Position numbers and translations under genes: made by a program. A stretch of 64,000 bases of DNA from Natronobacterium texcoconense (GTDB taxonomy: Archaea > Halobacteriota > Halobacteria > Halobacteriales > Natrialbaceae): positions 292,995-356,994 of the forward strand of contig NZ_FNLC01000002.1 in NCBI RefSeq assembly GCF_900104065.1. The letters are read 5' to 3'. The notes beneath the pieces are model-generated. The model made no database searches. It was not told the DNA's origin and worked only from the letters and a program-made list of their open reading frames with translations. Shown here in pieces: positions 36,540 to 44,302 of the stretch (positions are counted from its first letter, which is position 1; each line of letters begins with the position of its first letter).

Positions 36540-37817
36540 TTAATCAGACACTCCCATCCGACCATCGGCTTGATAACCTCGGGTAGTCGGGTGGGTCACG
36601 GTCGGGGCGTCCACGGCCCCCGATGCCTGCCGTCGCACCTTCCGAACAACGGGAAGGCTGTTGAGAGCAGGCACATTCCAATCTTGGTGTTTCTCGATGC
36701 CTTTCACAGCGATGTTGACGCTTGCACCACGGTCACTGTGGTCTTGATGCCCACAGTCTCGGCACTTAAACCGCTTCTTGTTGCGGTTTGCACGCTCTGT
36801 ATGTCCACACATCGGACACCGTTGGCTGGTATATTCAGGATTAATCCAACCAGTCGGGATGCCCTCGAACGAGGCCTTGTACGACGTGTAGTATTGGAGC
36901 GCACGGAACGGCAGGTGGTGCAAGCGGCGGTTCATCCGTGTGCCGTAGTCGATACTGTCGCGCATCTCTTTGAGGTCTTCAAAGACGATGCACGGTTTCT
37001 CGAACTGACGGCTCCACTCCACGATATGCCGTGACACCTTGTGGAGCCGATCACAGACGAACCGTTCCTCCCGTCCTTCGAGCGTGTCGTGAATGCTGTC
37101 CTTCCCCGTGTTCTGGACACGCTTTCGCATTGTGAAATAGCGGTGGCGCTCAAATTTGATTTCGGGGAAGTCGATGACCAGCGTGTCCTCAACTCCATCT
37201 TCGGAGAGAGCGGTAACAGCCACGTTGTCCTCGTTCACGTCCACACCGACGACTGTCCGTGAGTCCTGCTTGTCTCGAACTGTCTTTTCGGTGTTGGTGA
37301 CGTTGATGTGCAGCTCGGCGGTGTCGTTATGGAACAGGGCTTCTGCCGTCCCGATGTTCCACTCGTCACTTTCGAGTGCAATCTTGAGAATGTCGAGGTG
37401 GGTGTCACTCCCTTGGAGAACGCCCTTGACGTGCTTGTACGGCTTCGCGCTAATGCGAAACGCCACGTCGCCGTCGTCAGTGAGTGACAGGTTGTACCCC
37501 TCCTCGTAGTTCGCACGAAGTGGGTACGTGCCGTCCTTCGTGTGACTCGGAAGTCCGAAGTCGTCGTACTCGTGGTAGTTCTCCATCGCGCCGAGTGCTT
37601 TGGCGACGACTCGCTGAGTCGTGTTCTTCACGAGATCGGCGTCGTCGGCCACTCGGTCAGGGATCGCATTCCAGTCTACGCCTTCTTTTGCCAGTCGGAT
37701 CGTCTCGTTGTACACCGACCGGGCTTCAAGCGTGGCGTCGTACAACAGACCCTCGTTGTCACTGTGGGTGTCGAGTTGGAAGTCCAGCGTCTTGACGAGG
37801 GGCTGTGAGTCGGTCAT
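36540..37817 (-). CDS. tnpB: TnpB, RNA-guided nuclease of the IS605 family
   Basis: The 425-aa protein appears complete. The RuvC-like triad is visible: D193 (VVGVDVNED), E280 (CIVFEDLKEM) and D362 (DHSDRGASVNIA). The zinc finger CPMCGH (C334, C337) and CRDCGH (C352, C355) lies between the last two. The N-terminal REC/WED-like region is normal. TnpB proteins are ancestors of Cas12 and cut DNA with a guide RNA derived from the element's right end, which helps keep the IS in place. It overlaps the accessory gene by ATGA. Confidence 0.92.
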   Translation of the reverse strand: MTDSQPLVKTLDFQLDTHSDNEGLLYDATLEARSVYNETIRLAKEGVDWNAIPDRVADDADLVKNTTQRVVAKALGAMENYHEYDDFGLPSHTKDGTYPLRANYEEGYNLSLTDDGDVAFRISAKPYKHVKGVLQGSDTHLDILKIALESDEWNIGTAEALFHNDTAELHINVTNTEKTVRDKQDSRTVVGVDVNEDNVAVTALSEDGVEDTLVIDFPEIKFERHRYFTMRKRVQNTGKDSIHDTLEGREERFVCDRLHKVSRHIVEWSRQFEKPCIVFEDLKEMRDSIDYGTRMNRRLHHLPFRALQYYTSYKASFEGIPTGWINPEYTSQRCPMCGHTERANRNKKRFKCRDCGHQDHSDRGASVNIAVKGIEKHQDWNVPALNSLPVVRKVRRQASGAVDAPTVTHPTTRGYQADGRMGVSD

Positions 37818-37969
37818 TCGTCGTCTTTTTCAGTGGGTTCTGAGGTGCGGACGACTTTCACGTCAGCCCCACGCCAGCGTTTGGGAACGGTGACGTGGGC
37901 ACTGTTCCCGAACGGTTTGACCTCACCATCGAGAACTTCCTCACCGTCGATTTGAAATCGATTCGCCAT
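37814..37969 (-). CDS. DUF2080-family transposon-associated small protein
   Basis: This 51-aa gene begins MANRFQIDGEEVLDGEVKPF and continues with SAHVTVPKRWRGADVKVVR, the pattern of the small AbrB/SpoVT-like protein found directly before tnpB in many haloarchaeal IS605 elements. Its stop overlaps the tnpB start (ATGA). It is predicted to be leaderless from the palindromic promoter at 37976-37994. A DNA-binding or regulatory role for the element is likely but unproven. Confidence 0.82.
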   Translation of the reverse strand: MANRFQIDGEEVLDGEVKPFGNSAHVTVPKRWRGADVKVVRTSEPTEKDDE

Positions 37970-37975
37970 ACCTAC

Positions 37976-37994
37976 GTATATCCTTTGGATATAC
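37976..37994. promoter_or_regulatory. Palindromic bidirectional promoter inside the IS
   Basis: GTATATCC-TTT-GGATATAC is a perfect inverted repeat between the divergent transposase genes. Each arm is a TATA-like element. The right arm is 18-25 bp before the minus-strand ATG at 37969, and the left arm is about 40-47 bp before the tnpA ATG at 38023. The same palindrome could bind a regulator, perhaps the small DUF2080-like protein. Confidence 0.6.
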
Positions 37995-38022
37995 TTAACT
38001 GTGTCGGTGGAGTGGGTTCGAT

Positions 38023-38499
38023 ATGGGCGAGAAGCGGTCGAATCACACGGTGTACAACGTCAACTACCATTTCGTGTGGTGTCCGAAGTATCGCCACGCG
38101 ATTCTCGAACCAATCGAGGACTCGCTGGAAGCGAGTTTCCGCGACGTGTGCGACGAGTACGGTTACGAGATACTGTCGTTACATATCTCACCCGACCACG
38201 TACACCTGTTCCTCTCCGCTCACCCGAAACACGCACCGAGCGACATAGTACGGGCGATCAAGAGTATCACGGCACGAAAGATGTGGAAACAACACGAACC
38301 GTACTTGGAGGAGTATCTGTGGGGTGGTGGGTTCTGGGAACAGTCATACTACATTGGAACGGCAGGACAGGTTTCAAGCAAGACTATTGAACGCTATATC
38401 GAACGAACAGACACGTTTGAGTGTCGGCTTCACCCTCGGGGTCAAGCCCCGAGGCACTCGCCTTGTTCTTCTGTAGAACGAACGATCCGGGCTACGTAG
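38023..38499 (+). CDS. tnpA: TnpA, Y1 HUH transposase of IS200/IS605
   Basis: The enzyme has the HUH motif PDHVHLF (H59, H61) and the catalytic Tyr in TIERYIERTD (Y125), so the active site looks intact. Typical TnpA proteins end soon after that helix, at about 130-140 aa. Here the frame continues to 158 aa through the end hairpin (HPRGQAPRHSP) and past the likely IS boundary, so the last residues are probably host-encoded. GGTGGAGTGGG precedes the start. Confidence 0.88.
   Translation: MGEKRSNHTVYNVNYHFVWCPKYRHAILEPIEDSLEASFRDVCDEYGYEILSLHISPDHVHLFLSAHPKHAPSDIVRAIKSITARKMWKQHEPYLEEYLWGGGFWEQSYYIGTAGQVSSKTIERYIERTDTFECRLHPRGQAPRHSPCSSVERTIRAT
38434..38454. repeat. IS end hairpin beside the tnpA 3' end
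   Basis: An 8-bp stem (CCTCGGGG/CCCCGAGG) with loop TCAAG, identical to the core of the hairpin at the other end and in the same orientation. It lies within the tnpA reading frame. Confidence 0.8.
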
Positions 38500-39820
38500 A
38501 CTGCGAGCGCGCTCTCGCCGCCCACGCAGCGGTCAGAAGCAAGAGAACGCCCGCAGCGACGCCGAGTTCGAACCCGGGAACCGACGAGGCATAGCCCTCG
38601 GCCGTGGATCGGGGCTCCTGGGTTTCCGCGACGGTCAGCCCCTCGAGCGAAGACACCTCCGCGGTGAAGTGGTAGGCTGCACCCGTCTCGTCGGTCAGGG
38701 CCGTCTCGGATTCGTTCCACTCGCCGCCGTCGTTCTCGTAGAGTGCGACGTGGTCGGGCTCGAGGTCGTGTTCGTCGAGCGTGGCGGCGTCGACGCTGAA
38801 CGTGACCGTCGCCGTGACGTCCTCCGGACCGGAGCTCGCGAGCGAACCGATCGATTCGCTATCGCTGGGGGAGGCCGGGAGTCCCTCGGGCTGGCTGCTC
38901 TCGAAGGCGAACGTCCCGGAGCCCTCGAGGTCGGTCACGTCGACCCGCTCGAACTGGACGCCATCGTCGCTTCCGTTCGTCGGCTGGAGGCGAACGACGT
39001 CGTCCGCCGAAGCGTCGTCGACGGTAGCGGTGATGCCGTCGCCGGTTCGGTCGTAGGTCACCGAGGGATCGTCGCAGGTGCCGGTCCGGATCGTCACCGG
39101 TTCGGAGAGCGAGGTGAGTTCCGAGCGGTCGGGGTTGTTCGCGTCACCCGAGAGGACGTGCCACTCCTCGATCTCGCCGCCGTCGTACCAGTCGGGGTCG
39201 TAGAGGTCGTCGTTCTCGTAGTACTCGGCGTCCTCGTTGAACGCCGGGTGGACGGTAACCGCGAACGGATCGTTGAGGCCGCCCTGGATCGCGCCGCCGC
39301 CAGTGCGACTCTCGATCCAGATCCAGTCGGCGCTGGCCCAGCCGTCGCCGCGGTCGAACTCGTCCATGTTTGTCGGCCCGTCGTAGTCGTCGTTCTTGAC
39401 CTCCCAGTCGGCCTCGTGGGGGAGTCCGACGACATCGAAGGTCGCGACGCCGCCGGTCGTGTTCCCGTCGACCCGGTCGTGGACCATCACGAGGCTAACG
39501 CCGTCCGTCCCCTCGTGGAGGAAGAGAAGACTCGCGTTGTTCTCCTGGAGGTGGTCGGTTCCGTAAGAGCTGTACATCCGATCGACTCCCTCGGGATGGG
39601 TCTCGTGGTTTCGGTAGTCGTAGAACGAGTCGACGGACTCGGACGTCGACAGCGGTTCGATCTGCTGGCAGGCGTCGCCCTGCTCGACCACGTAGGAGTG
39701 GACCGACGTATTGTCCTCGTCGGACTGGGCGACCGCGCCGCCGGCAATGCCGCCGACGCTCCCGAGGACGACGAGCACGACGACTGCGACGACCATCAGT
39801 CCCCGCTTGCGCCCGGTCAT
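38492..39820 (-). CDS. PGF-CTERM surface protein, secreted
   Basis: The 442-aa precursor has an N-terminal hydrophobic signal (MVVAVVVLVVLGSVGGIAGG, then AVAQS) and a C-terminal sorting signal, SVPGFELGVAAGVLLLLTAA followed by an Arg-containing tail. In haloarchaea this tripartite signal is cut by archaeosortase A and the protein is lipid-anchored. The body is acidic and has several N-glycosylation sequons (NNTS-like, NGSD, NESE). It is coupled by ATGA to the upstream deacetylase. Its C-terminus lies against the IS, but the sorting signal is intact. Confidence 0.85.
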   Translation of the reverse strand: MTGRKRGLMVVAVVVLVVLGSVGGIAGGAVAQSDEDNTSVHSYVVEQGDACQQIEPLSTSESVDSFYDYRNHETHPEGVDRMYSSYGTDHLQENNASLLFLHEGTDGVSLVMVHDRVDGNTTGGVATFDVVGLPHEADWEVKNDDYDGPTNMDEFDRGDGWASADWIWIESRTGGGAIQGGLNDPFAVTVHPAFNEDAEYYENDDLYDPDWYDGGEIEEWHVLSGDANNPDRSELTSLSEPVTIRTGTCDDPSVTYDRTGDGITATVDDASADDVVRLQPTNGSDDGVQFERVDVTDLEGSGTFAFESSQPEGLPASPSDSESIGSLASSGPEDVTATVTFSVDAATLDEHDLEPDHVALYENDGGEWNESETALTDETGAAYHFTAEVSSLEGLTVAETQEPRSTAEGYASSVPGFELGVAAGVLLLLTAAWAARARSQST

Positions 39821-40854
39821 GATTCACCCCTCGCGGCCGACAGATCGCTCCGTAGTGGCCTGGTCGTCGCGGGTTCGGCACTGTCGTCAACGGTTCGTTC
39901 TCGAGTCGTCTCTCGGGTTCGCCCGTCCGCGTCTTCGACTTCGGCGGACTGCAGGTCGTCCGACTCGAGCGTCTCGCAGAATCCCTGCGGTGAGCCGATC
40001 CAGGCCCCCATCTCCGCTGCTCGCTCGACGAGCCAGCGGTAGAGTCGTCGGTAGCCGGGGAACTCCCGCTCGCTGAAGAAGCGTGGATGCCACAGGGCCG
40101 TCATCACGGCGTCGTTCTCGGCGGCCTCAGTCAGCAGTCGCTCGCAGGCTCTTCTGGCGGCCTCGAACTCCTCGTCCGGATCCGGCAGTGCCTGATCCAT
40201 GATCGTCAGCGGGAAGACCAGGAAGTCGTCTCCGAACGGCCGTCGTGGGCGGTAGCCGTGGTAGAACCCACACGCCGTCGTCGAACCGAGACTCGCGTCG
40301 TACTCGAGGCCGATCTCCCGATAATGGCGCCACGTCTCGGGGACCGACAGCCGGAGGTGGTGCTGTCGGCCGCCCGAAATCGAGTCGCCGACGACGCGCT
40401 CGAGTACGTCCTTCTCTTCGCGGAGCCGCGTTCGGTCGTCGCGGGTGTGATAGGAGCCGTGCAGACCGATTTCCCAGCCGCCGCCCTCGAGCCGTTCGAC
40501 GACGTCGACGAGGTCGTCCTCGGTGAGGTCGTACCGCCCGAGGTGTTGAACCCAGTGTGCCGGCGAGAGCCAGTCCCGGACCGGCCGGTCCCTGAACAGG
40601 TGCTGTTCGTTCAGGAAGTAAAACGCCGATCGAACGCCCAGGTCGTCCTCGAGGGCCATGATCTCCTCGAACTGCCAGTAGGGGTTGTCGTCGCCGAGGA
40701 CTGTCCGGAGGTGGTAGGCCGGACGCTCCTGGGTCGCATAGTACAGCCCACGAAGCCCCTTGTACGGACGGTCGACGTCGTGAGTGAGGCAGAGCGCGAA
40801 CTCGGCGTCTTCTGGGAGGGCGTCTGCCTCGAGCGCGCGATCGAATTCGGTCAT
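39817..40854 (-). CDS. Polysaccharide deacetylase-like protein
   Basis: From ATG 40854, with GGAGGA close upstream, the product has 345 aa. LCLTHDVDRPYKGLRGLYY supplies the metal Asp and His in the style of divergent NodB domains. IGLHGSYHTRDD gives the His pair, and MTALWHPRFFSE a late His. The tail after about residue 300 is charged and unstructured. The stop overlaps the start of the PGF-CTERM gene, so the enzyme and the surface protein form a two-gene operon. Substrate unknown. Confidence 0.8.
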   Translation of the reverse strand: MTEFDRALEADALPEDAEFALCLTHDVDRPYKGLRGLYYATQERPAYHLRTVLGDDNPYWQFEEIMALEDDLGVRSAFYFLNEQHLFRDRPVRDWLSPAHWVQHLGRYDLTEDDLVDVVERLEGGGWEIGLHGSYHTRDDRTRLREEKDVLERVVGDSISGGRQHHLRLSVPETWRHYREIGLEYDASLGSTTACGFYHGYRPRRPFGDDFLVFPLTIMDQALPDPDEEFEAARRACERLLTEAAENDAVMTALWHPRFFSEREFPGYRRLYRWLVERAAEMGAWIGSPQGFCETLESDDLQSAEVEDADGRTRETTRERTVDDSAEPATTRPLRSDLSAARGES

Positions 40855-41191
40855 GATCGTCCTCCGGGGGTTGCAGGAGTTCGCCGTCGGTGAGTCAGCC
40901 GCTCGCGGTCGCGTTTCGAGGTCGGACGCGTCGCTCTCGTCGGGGGCCGATCGGGGGCGGGCGTGCCGACCGACACCGTCACCATCGAGCGAAAACAGTT
41001 CTGAATCGGTTCGGTCATCTCGTCCGTACACTCATCCTGATCGACAGGATAGTAAATGAGGCCGTACTCGCTCTCTCACACGTTCCTCCCGTTTTCGGTC
41101 GGGTTACGGGCCACCTACCGGCGATTCCACGGGTGACTGGCCGCGCGAGCGCGACGAACGACTAACGTACTCGAGTCCCTACCACACGCCG
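40855..41191. other. Noncoding interval
   Basis: No convincing gene is seen in these 337 bp. The deacetylase frame stays open upstream to 41031, but its translation there looks noncoding. The interval should contain the divergent promoters of the deacetylase operon and of the hydrolase gene at 41192. Confidence 0.4.
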
Positions 41192-41917
41192 ATGGCCGAA
41201 ACCCACTCCGTTCCGGTGATCGACGACGAATCGGTCGTCGCCACTCGACACTACGCCCCCTCGAGTAGCCACGATCCCTGGTTCGTCTGCTGTCACGGCT
41301 TTCTCAGCGACAGGTCGGGAAGCTACGAACGCCGGTGTCGGCGGGCCACGGCCGAGGGATACGACGCCGTCCGGTTCGACTTCCGCGGCTGTGGCGACGC
41401 CGACGGCTCGTTCGCCGACGCGACACTCGGCAGTCGTCTCGCCGACCTCGAGGCCGTCCTCGACTACTTCGATCCACCGTCGGTCGTCCTCTTCGGCTCG
41501 AGTTTCGGTGGCAAGGTCGCGTTCCACGCTGCCGTCGACGACGACCGAGTCGAGGCGATCATCGCGAGAGCACCGGTGACGTACAATCGAGCGTTCGACG
41601 ACTACCGCGCGGTCGTCGACCGTGAGGGCGAGTGCCGGTTCGACGACGGGAGATACGTCGACGACCGCTTCTTCGAAGATTTCGACGCCTACAGCTTCGA
41701 CGACGTGGTCGACGCCCTGACGGTCCCGACCACGATCGTTCACGGACGCGAGGACGCGTCGGTTCCCGTCGACGACAGTTTCGAGGCCGCTCGACGTCTC
41801 GAGACCGACGTCGTCCTCCGGGCGATACCCGACGAGGGCCATCGGTTCTCGTCGACTGCCGAGGAGAAACTGCTCGACTCGACGTTCGACCGGCTCGAGC
41901 GACTCGAGGATGGGTAA
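41192..41917 (+). CDS. Alpha/beta hydrolase
   Basis: The 241-aa serine hydrolase has the oxyanion region WFVCCHGFLSDRSGS, the nucleophile elbow LFGSSFGGKVAF (second Ser of GSSFGG), an acid in TTIVHGREDASVPVDDS, and the catalytic His in IPDEGHRFSS. It has the compact form of acyl esterases or thioesterases (about 240 aa). It has no signal peptide and stands alone. The substrate cannot be inferred. Confidence 0.88.
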   Translation: MAETHSVPVIDDESVVATRHYAPSSSHDPWFVCCHGFLSDRSGSYERRCRRATAEGYDAVRFDFRGCGDADGSFADATLGSRLADLEAVLDYFDPPSVVLFGSSFGGKVAFHAAVDDDRVEAIIARAPVTYNRAFDDYRAVVDREGECRFDDGRYVDDRFFEDFDAYSFDDVVDALTVPTTIVHGREDASVPVDDSFEAARRLETDVVLRAIPDEGHRFSSTAEEKLLDSTFDRLERLEDG

Positions 41918-41949
41918 CCCCGCTGGATAGCACGGAACCCCCAGAAGAC

Positions 41950-41959
41950 TTTTGATATC
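41950..41959 (+). promoter_or_regulatory. TATA box for the gene at 41980
   Basis: TTTTGATATC lies 21-30 bp before the ATG, giving a leaderless arrangement. Confidence 0.5.
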
Positions 41960-41979
41960 TGCATTATGATTGTATTCCG

Positions 41980-42699
41980 ATGAATTCGCGACTCCTTCTT
42001 CTCTTTGCTCTCCTCGTCGCCGTTCTTCTGCCACTGAGTCTCTTCACGGTTCCCGGCCTCTACCTCGAACCGACGAACACACAGCGGTACGCGGTCGCTC
42101 ACGAATCGACGGTCGCGTTCGATTCGACCGTCGTCCAGACCGACCTCGAGGCCAGCGATACAACGCCGATAACCGAACTCTCGCCGTCGACACAGCAGGC
42201 GTTCGCCGACGCAAAAGCGTCGGGAGACGCCCGGTCGGGGTGGGCGGCAGTGGAGATCACCGTCTGTCACGAACTGGCGGTCGTCTGTAACGGCTACGAC
42301 GAAGCACCCGCGTTCCCGGAAGACGCCACCGGGAACGCCGACGAATGGCCGGCCGACACCTACGGGATCGTCGACGACGACGGCGATCGATACGTGGTCG
42401 AAACTCACCGAAGCGGTAGCCTCGGATTCGGCTTCCTGGTCGTCTATCCACTCGTCCTGGTTTCGTTCACGCTGTACGGACTCTACCTCGCGGTCGTTGC
42501 GCTCAGGTACCGCAACGCGAACCCGCTGAAAGTCCTGGGAAGTGCCGGCGACGGGCTTATTTTCCTCGTTTGGCCGTCGATCGTCGCAGCCGTCGGCGTC
42601 GCTGACCCGCTTCTGTTCGTCGTCCTTCCGTTGACGCTGTTGCCGATCGCCGCGATCGTCGTCTCGATTGGTATCACTATATTGAAAAAGTGGGTGTGA
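41980..42699 (+). CDS. Membrane protein with one extracellular domain, unknown function
   Basis: The 239-aa protein starts with a signal-anchor (LLLLFALLVAVLLPLSLF). It has an acidic exterior domain of about 130 residues containing two Cys (TVCHELAVVCNGYD), which may pair, and then three hydrophobic helices. I do not recognise the family. It is preceded by a clear promoter and followed by an independent regulator gene. Confidence 0.7.
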   Translation: MNSRLLLLFALLVAVLLPLSLFTVPGLYLEPTNTQRYAVAHESTVAFDSTVVQTDLEASDTTPITELSPSTQQAFADAKASGDARSGWAAVEITVCHELAVVCNGYDEAPAFPEDATGNADEWPADTYGIVDDDGDRYVVETHRSGSLGFGFLVVYPLVLVSFTLYGLYLAVVALRYRNANPLKVLGSAGDGLIFLVWPSIVAAVGVADPLLFVVLPLTLLPIAAIVVSIGITILKKWV

Positions 42700-42794
42700 G
42701 ATTCGAAACTATACGTCTTTGGCTCCAAAAGTGCGAAATACAGCACGAACTGCCGGCCGAACCGAGCGTTTTCTCGGTCAGAAAAACCGGACCG

Positions 42795-42804
42795 TTTTTG
42801 ATAC
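42795..42804 (+). promoter_or_regulatory. TATA box for the regulator pair
   Basis: TTTTTGATAC, 25-34 bp before the GTG at 42829, predicts a leaderless transcript for the two overlapping genes. Confidence 0.5.
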
Positions 42805-42828
42805 TGATGCCGGAACGATCGGGTACCA

Positions 42829-43176
42829 GTGAGTGAGGAGACGGATCTGTCGACGGTACTTGCCGTCCTCGACGACGAGTACGCCCGGGAGATCCTCACC
42901 CATACGAGCGTCGAACCCATGTCTGCCAGTACCCTGAGCGAACGGTGTGACGCGTCCCTGCCGACGATCTATCGCCGTCTCGATCGTCTCGAGGAGTGTC
43001 GCCTCGTCACCGAAGAAACGGAACTCGCCCCCGACGGAAACCACTACAGCGTCTACAGCGCGAACCTCGAGCGACTCGAGTTGACGCTCGAGGATGGCAC
43101 GTTCGACCTCGAACTCTCGTACCGGGAGGAAGACGTCGCGGACAGGTTCACTCGTATGTGGGAGGGGATACGATGA
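42829..43176 (+). CDS. Winged-helix transcriptional regulator
   Basis: The 115-aa protein is a compact winged helix: LDDEYAREILTHTSVEPMSA, recognition helix CDASLPTIYRRLDRLEEC, and a wing VTEETELAPDGNHYSVYSANLE. It is like the ArsR-type regulators that haloarchaea pair with a small membrane protein. Its stop overlaps the next start (ATGA), so the partner is co-translated and may sense or transmit a signal. Confidence 0.82.
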   Translation: MSEETDLSTVLAVLDDEYAREILTHTSVEPMSASTLSERCDASLPTIYRRLDRLEECRLVTEETELAPDGNHYSVYSANLERLELTLEDGTFDLELSYREEDVADRFTRMWEGIR

Positions 43177-43481
43177 GCGACGTCGTCAGGATCGGCGATG
43201 CGTCGCCGTTCGAACTTCTGACGATCGTGAGTCTCTTCCTCGTCGCACTGATCGGGACGGTCATCGCATACCAGGCCTATCGCGGCTACCGGCGCAACGA
43301 CGCACCGTCGATGTTCTATCTCGCCGTTGGACTGCTCTTTCTCACGCTCTGTCCGTTTCTCGTGAACGTAACGATCAATACGCTCCTCGACACGGAACAG
43401 ATCGTGATCGTTTTCGTCGAGAACGTCAGCCGTCTCTTCGGACTCGTCGCGATTACGTACTCGCTGTACGGACAGCACTGA
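43173..43481 (+). CDS. Small membrane protein paired with the regulator (DUF7521-like)
   Basis: The 102-aa protein has three hydrophobic helices (ELLTIVSLFLVALIGTVIAY, MFYLAVGLLFLTLCPFLV and a third at the end) and the polar linker QAYRGYRRNDAPS. Such three-helix proteins follow winged-helix genes in many haloarchaea. The function is not known to me; a signal-sensing role is an inference from pairing. Confidence 0.75.
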   Translation: MSDVVRIGDASPFELLTIVSLFLVALIGTVIAYQAYRGYRRNDAPSMFYLAVGLLFLTLCPFLVNVTINTLLDTEQIVIVFVENVSRLFGLVAITYSLYGQH

Positions 43482-43844
43482 CGAGCAACGTCAGGCGGTA
43501 CTGGGTGCAGACGACGCTTGGCAGCACTGACTGCAGGAGTCGAAATGCGTACCGACCGCAACAGGGCCGAAGCAACGCGGACCAGCAGGGGGAAATCGGA
43601 CAGATGGGGGCGAACGGTCGAGCGACGTGACGCGATGCCACGGGGCAAAGTGGCGGTCTCGCGCCGGTAGTGTCGCTCGACCGGCGGTCGGGAAGCGGGG
43701 GGATCACTCAGGCGTGGAAGATCCGGCCTGTGACCGCCCCATCACCGGTTTCGATCGCCCCCATATTAGTGGTCCAAGTGCGTTTTCTGGGTCGGAAAAT
43801 ACCGTCTGACAGTCGTCAACGTGGAACTGACTCGAGCCGGGCGA
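43482..43844. other. Noncoding interval
   Basis: These 363 bp between convergent genes contain only short frames with poor composition. I see no RNA gene, repeat or clear terminator. Confidence 0.4.
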
Positions 43845-44234
43845 TCATTCCGAACGAGATGCACGATAGCCGGCGACGGACTCCGTGACGAGATACGCGA
43901 TCGACGTGACGACGATCACGACGAGGCCGATCGTTCGGAGTTCGATCGTCCCAACGCTTCTCTCCCCACCATAGAAGACTGCAGTTCCACCTGCAAGAAG
44001 AACGGCGAGTACCGCCAGATAGCGCCATCGGGCCGCAACTGGCACCATACCGTCCTCGCCGCGGAGAGCGAGGTAGAGGTGAGAGCCACCGAGAACGAGT
44101 CCGTAGAACAGCAGGAACGTCACGACCGATGCGGGTCCGGTTTCCGGACCCGCATCGAACGGCGTGAGCAAGGCCAGGGCCAGAAATCCCAGGAGGACGG
44201 CACGGACGTGAATCACCGTTTCGCGAGAGACCAT
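43845..44234 (-). CDS. Four-helix membrane protein, unknown function
   Basis: From ATG 44234 the 129-aa product has four hydrophobic segments separated by short polar turns (FDAGPETG, RGEDGMVPVAARW, YGGERSVGTIELR). An upstream in-frame extension reaches the neighbouring gene and looks noncoding. It is divergent from the acetyltransferase gene, with 68 bp for both promoters. Confidence 0.65.
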   Translation of the reverse strand: MVSRETVIHVRAVLLGFLALALLTPFDAGPETGPASVVTFLLFYGLVLGGSHLYLALRGEDGMVPVAARWRYLAVLAVLLAGGTAVFYGGERSVGTIELRTIGLVVIVVTSIAYLVTESVAGYRASRSE

Positions 44235-44302
44235 AGGAGACGTTGAGAGCCTGATAGCAAAACGTTTGTGTAGGGTCCCACCGATCGGATTTTTAGAAGT
44301 CA

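Larger units (their letters stand above)
36500..38470 (-). mobile_element. IS200/IS605-family element (tnpA, DUF2080-like gene, tnpB)
   Basis: The element is about 1.97 kb. It has tnpB and a small accessory gene on the minus strand and tnpA divergent on the plus strand, the IS605 arrangement. Each end has a hairpin of the same sequence (CCTCGGGG, 5-nt loop, CCCCGAGG) in place of terminal inverted repeats, as expected for single-strand Y1 transposition. Exact ends cannot be fixed without an empty site. With tnpB read as forward, the right end is near 36500 and the left end near 38470. Confidence 0.88.
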
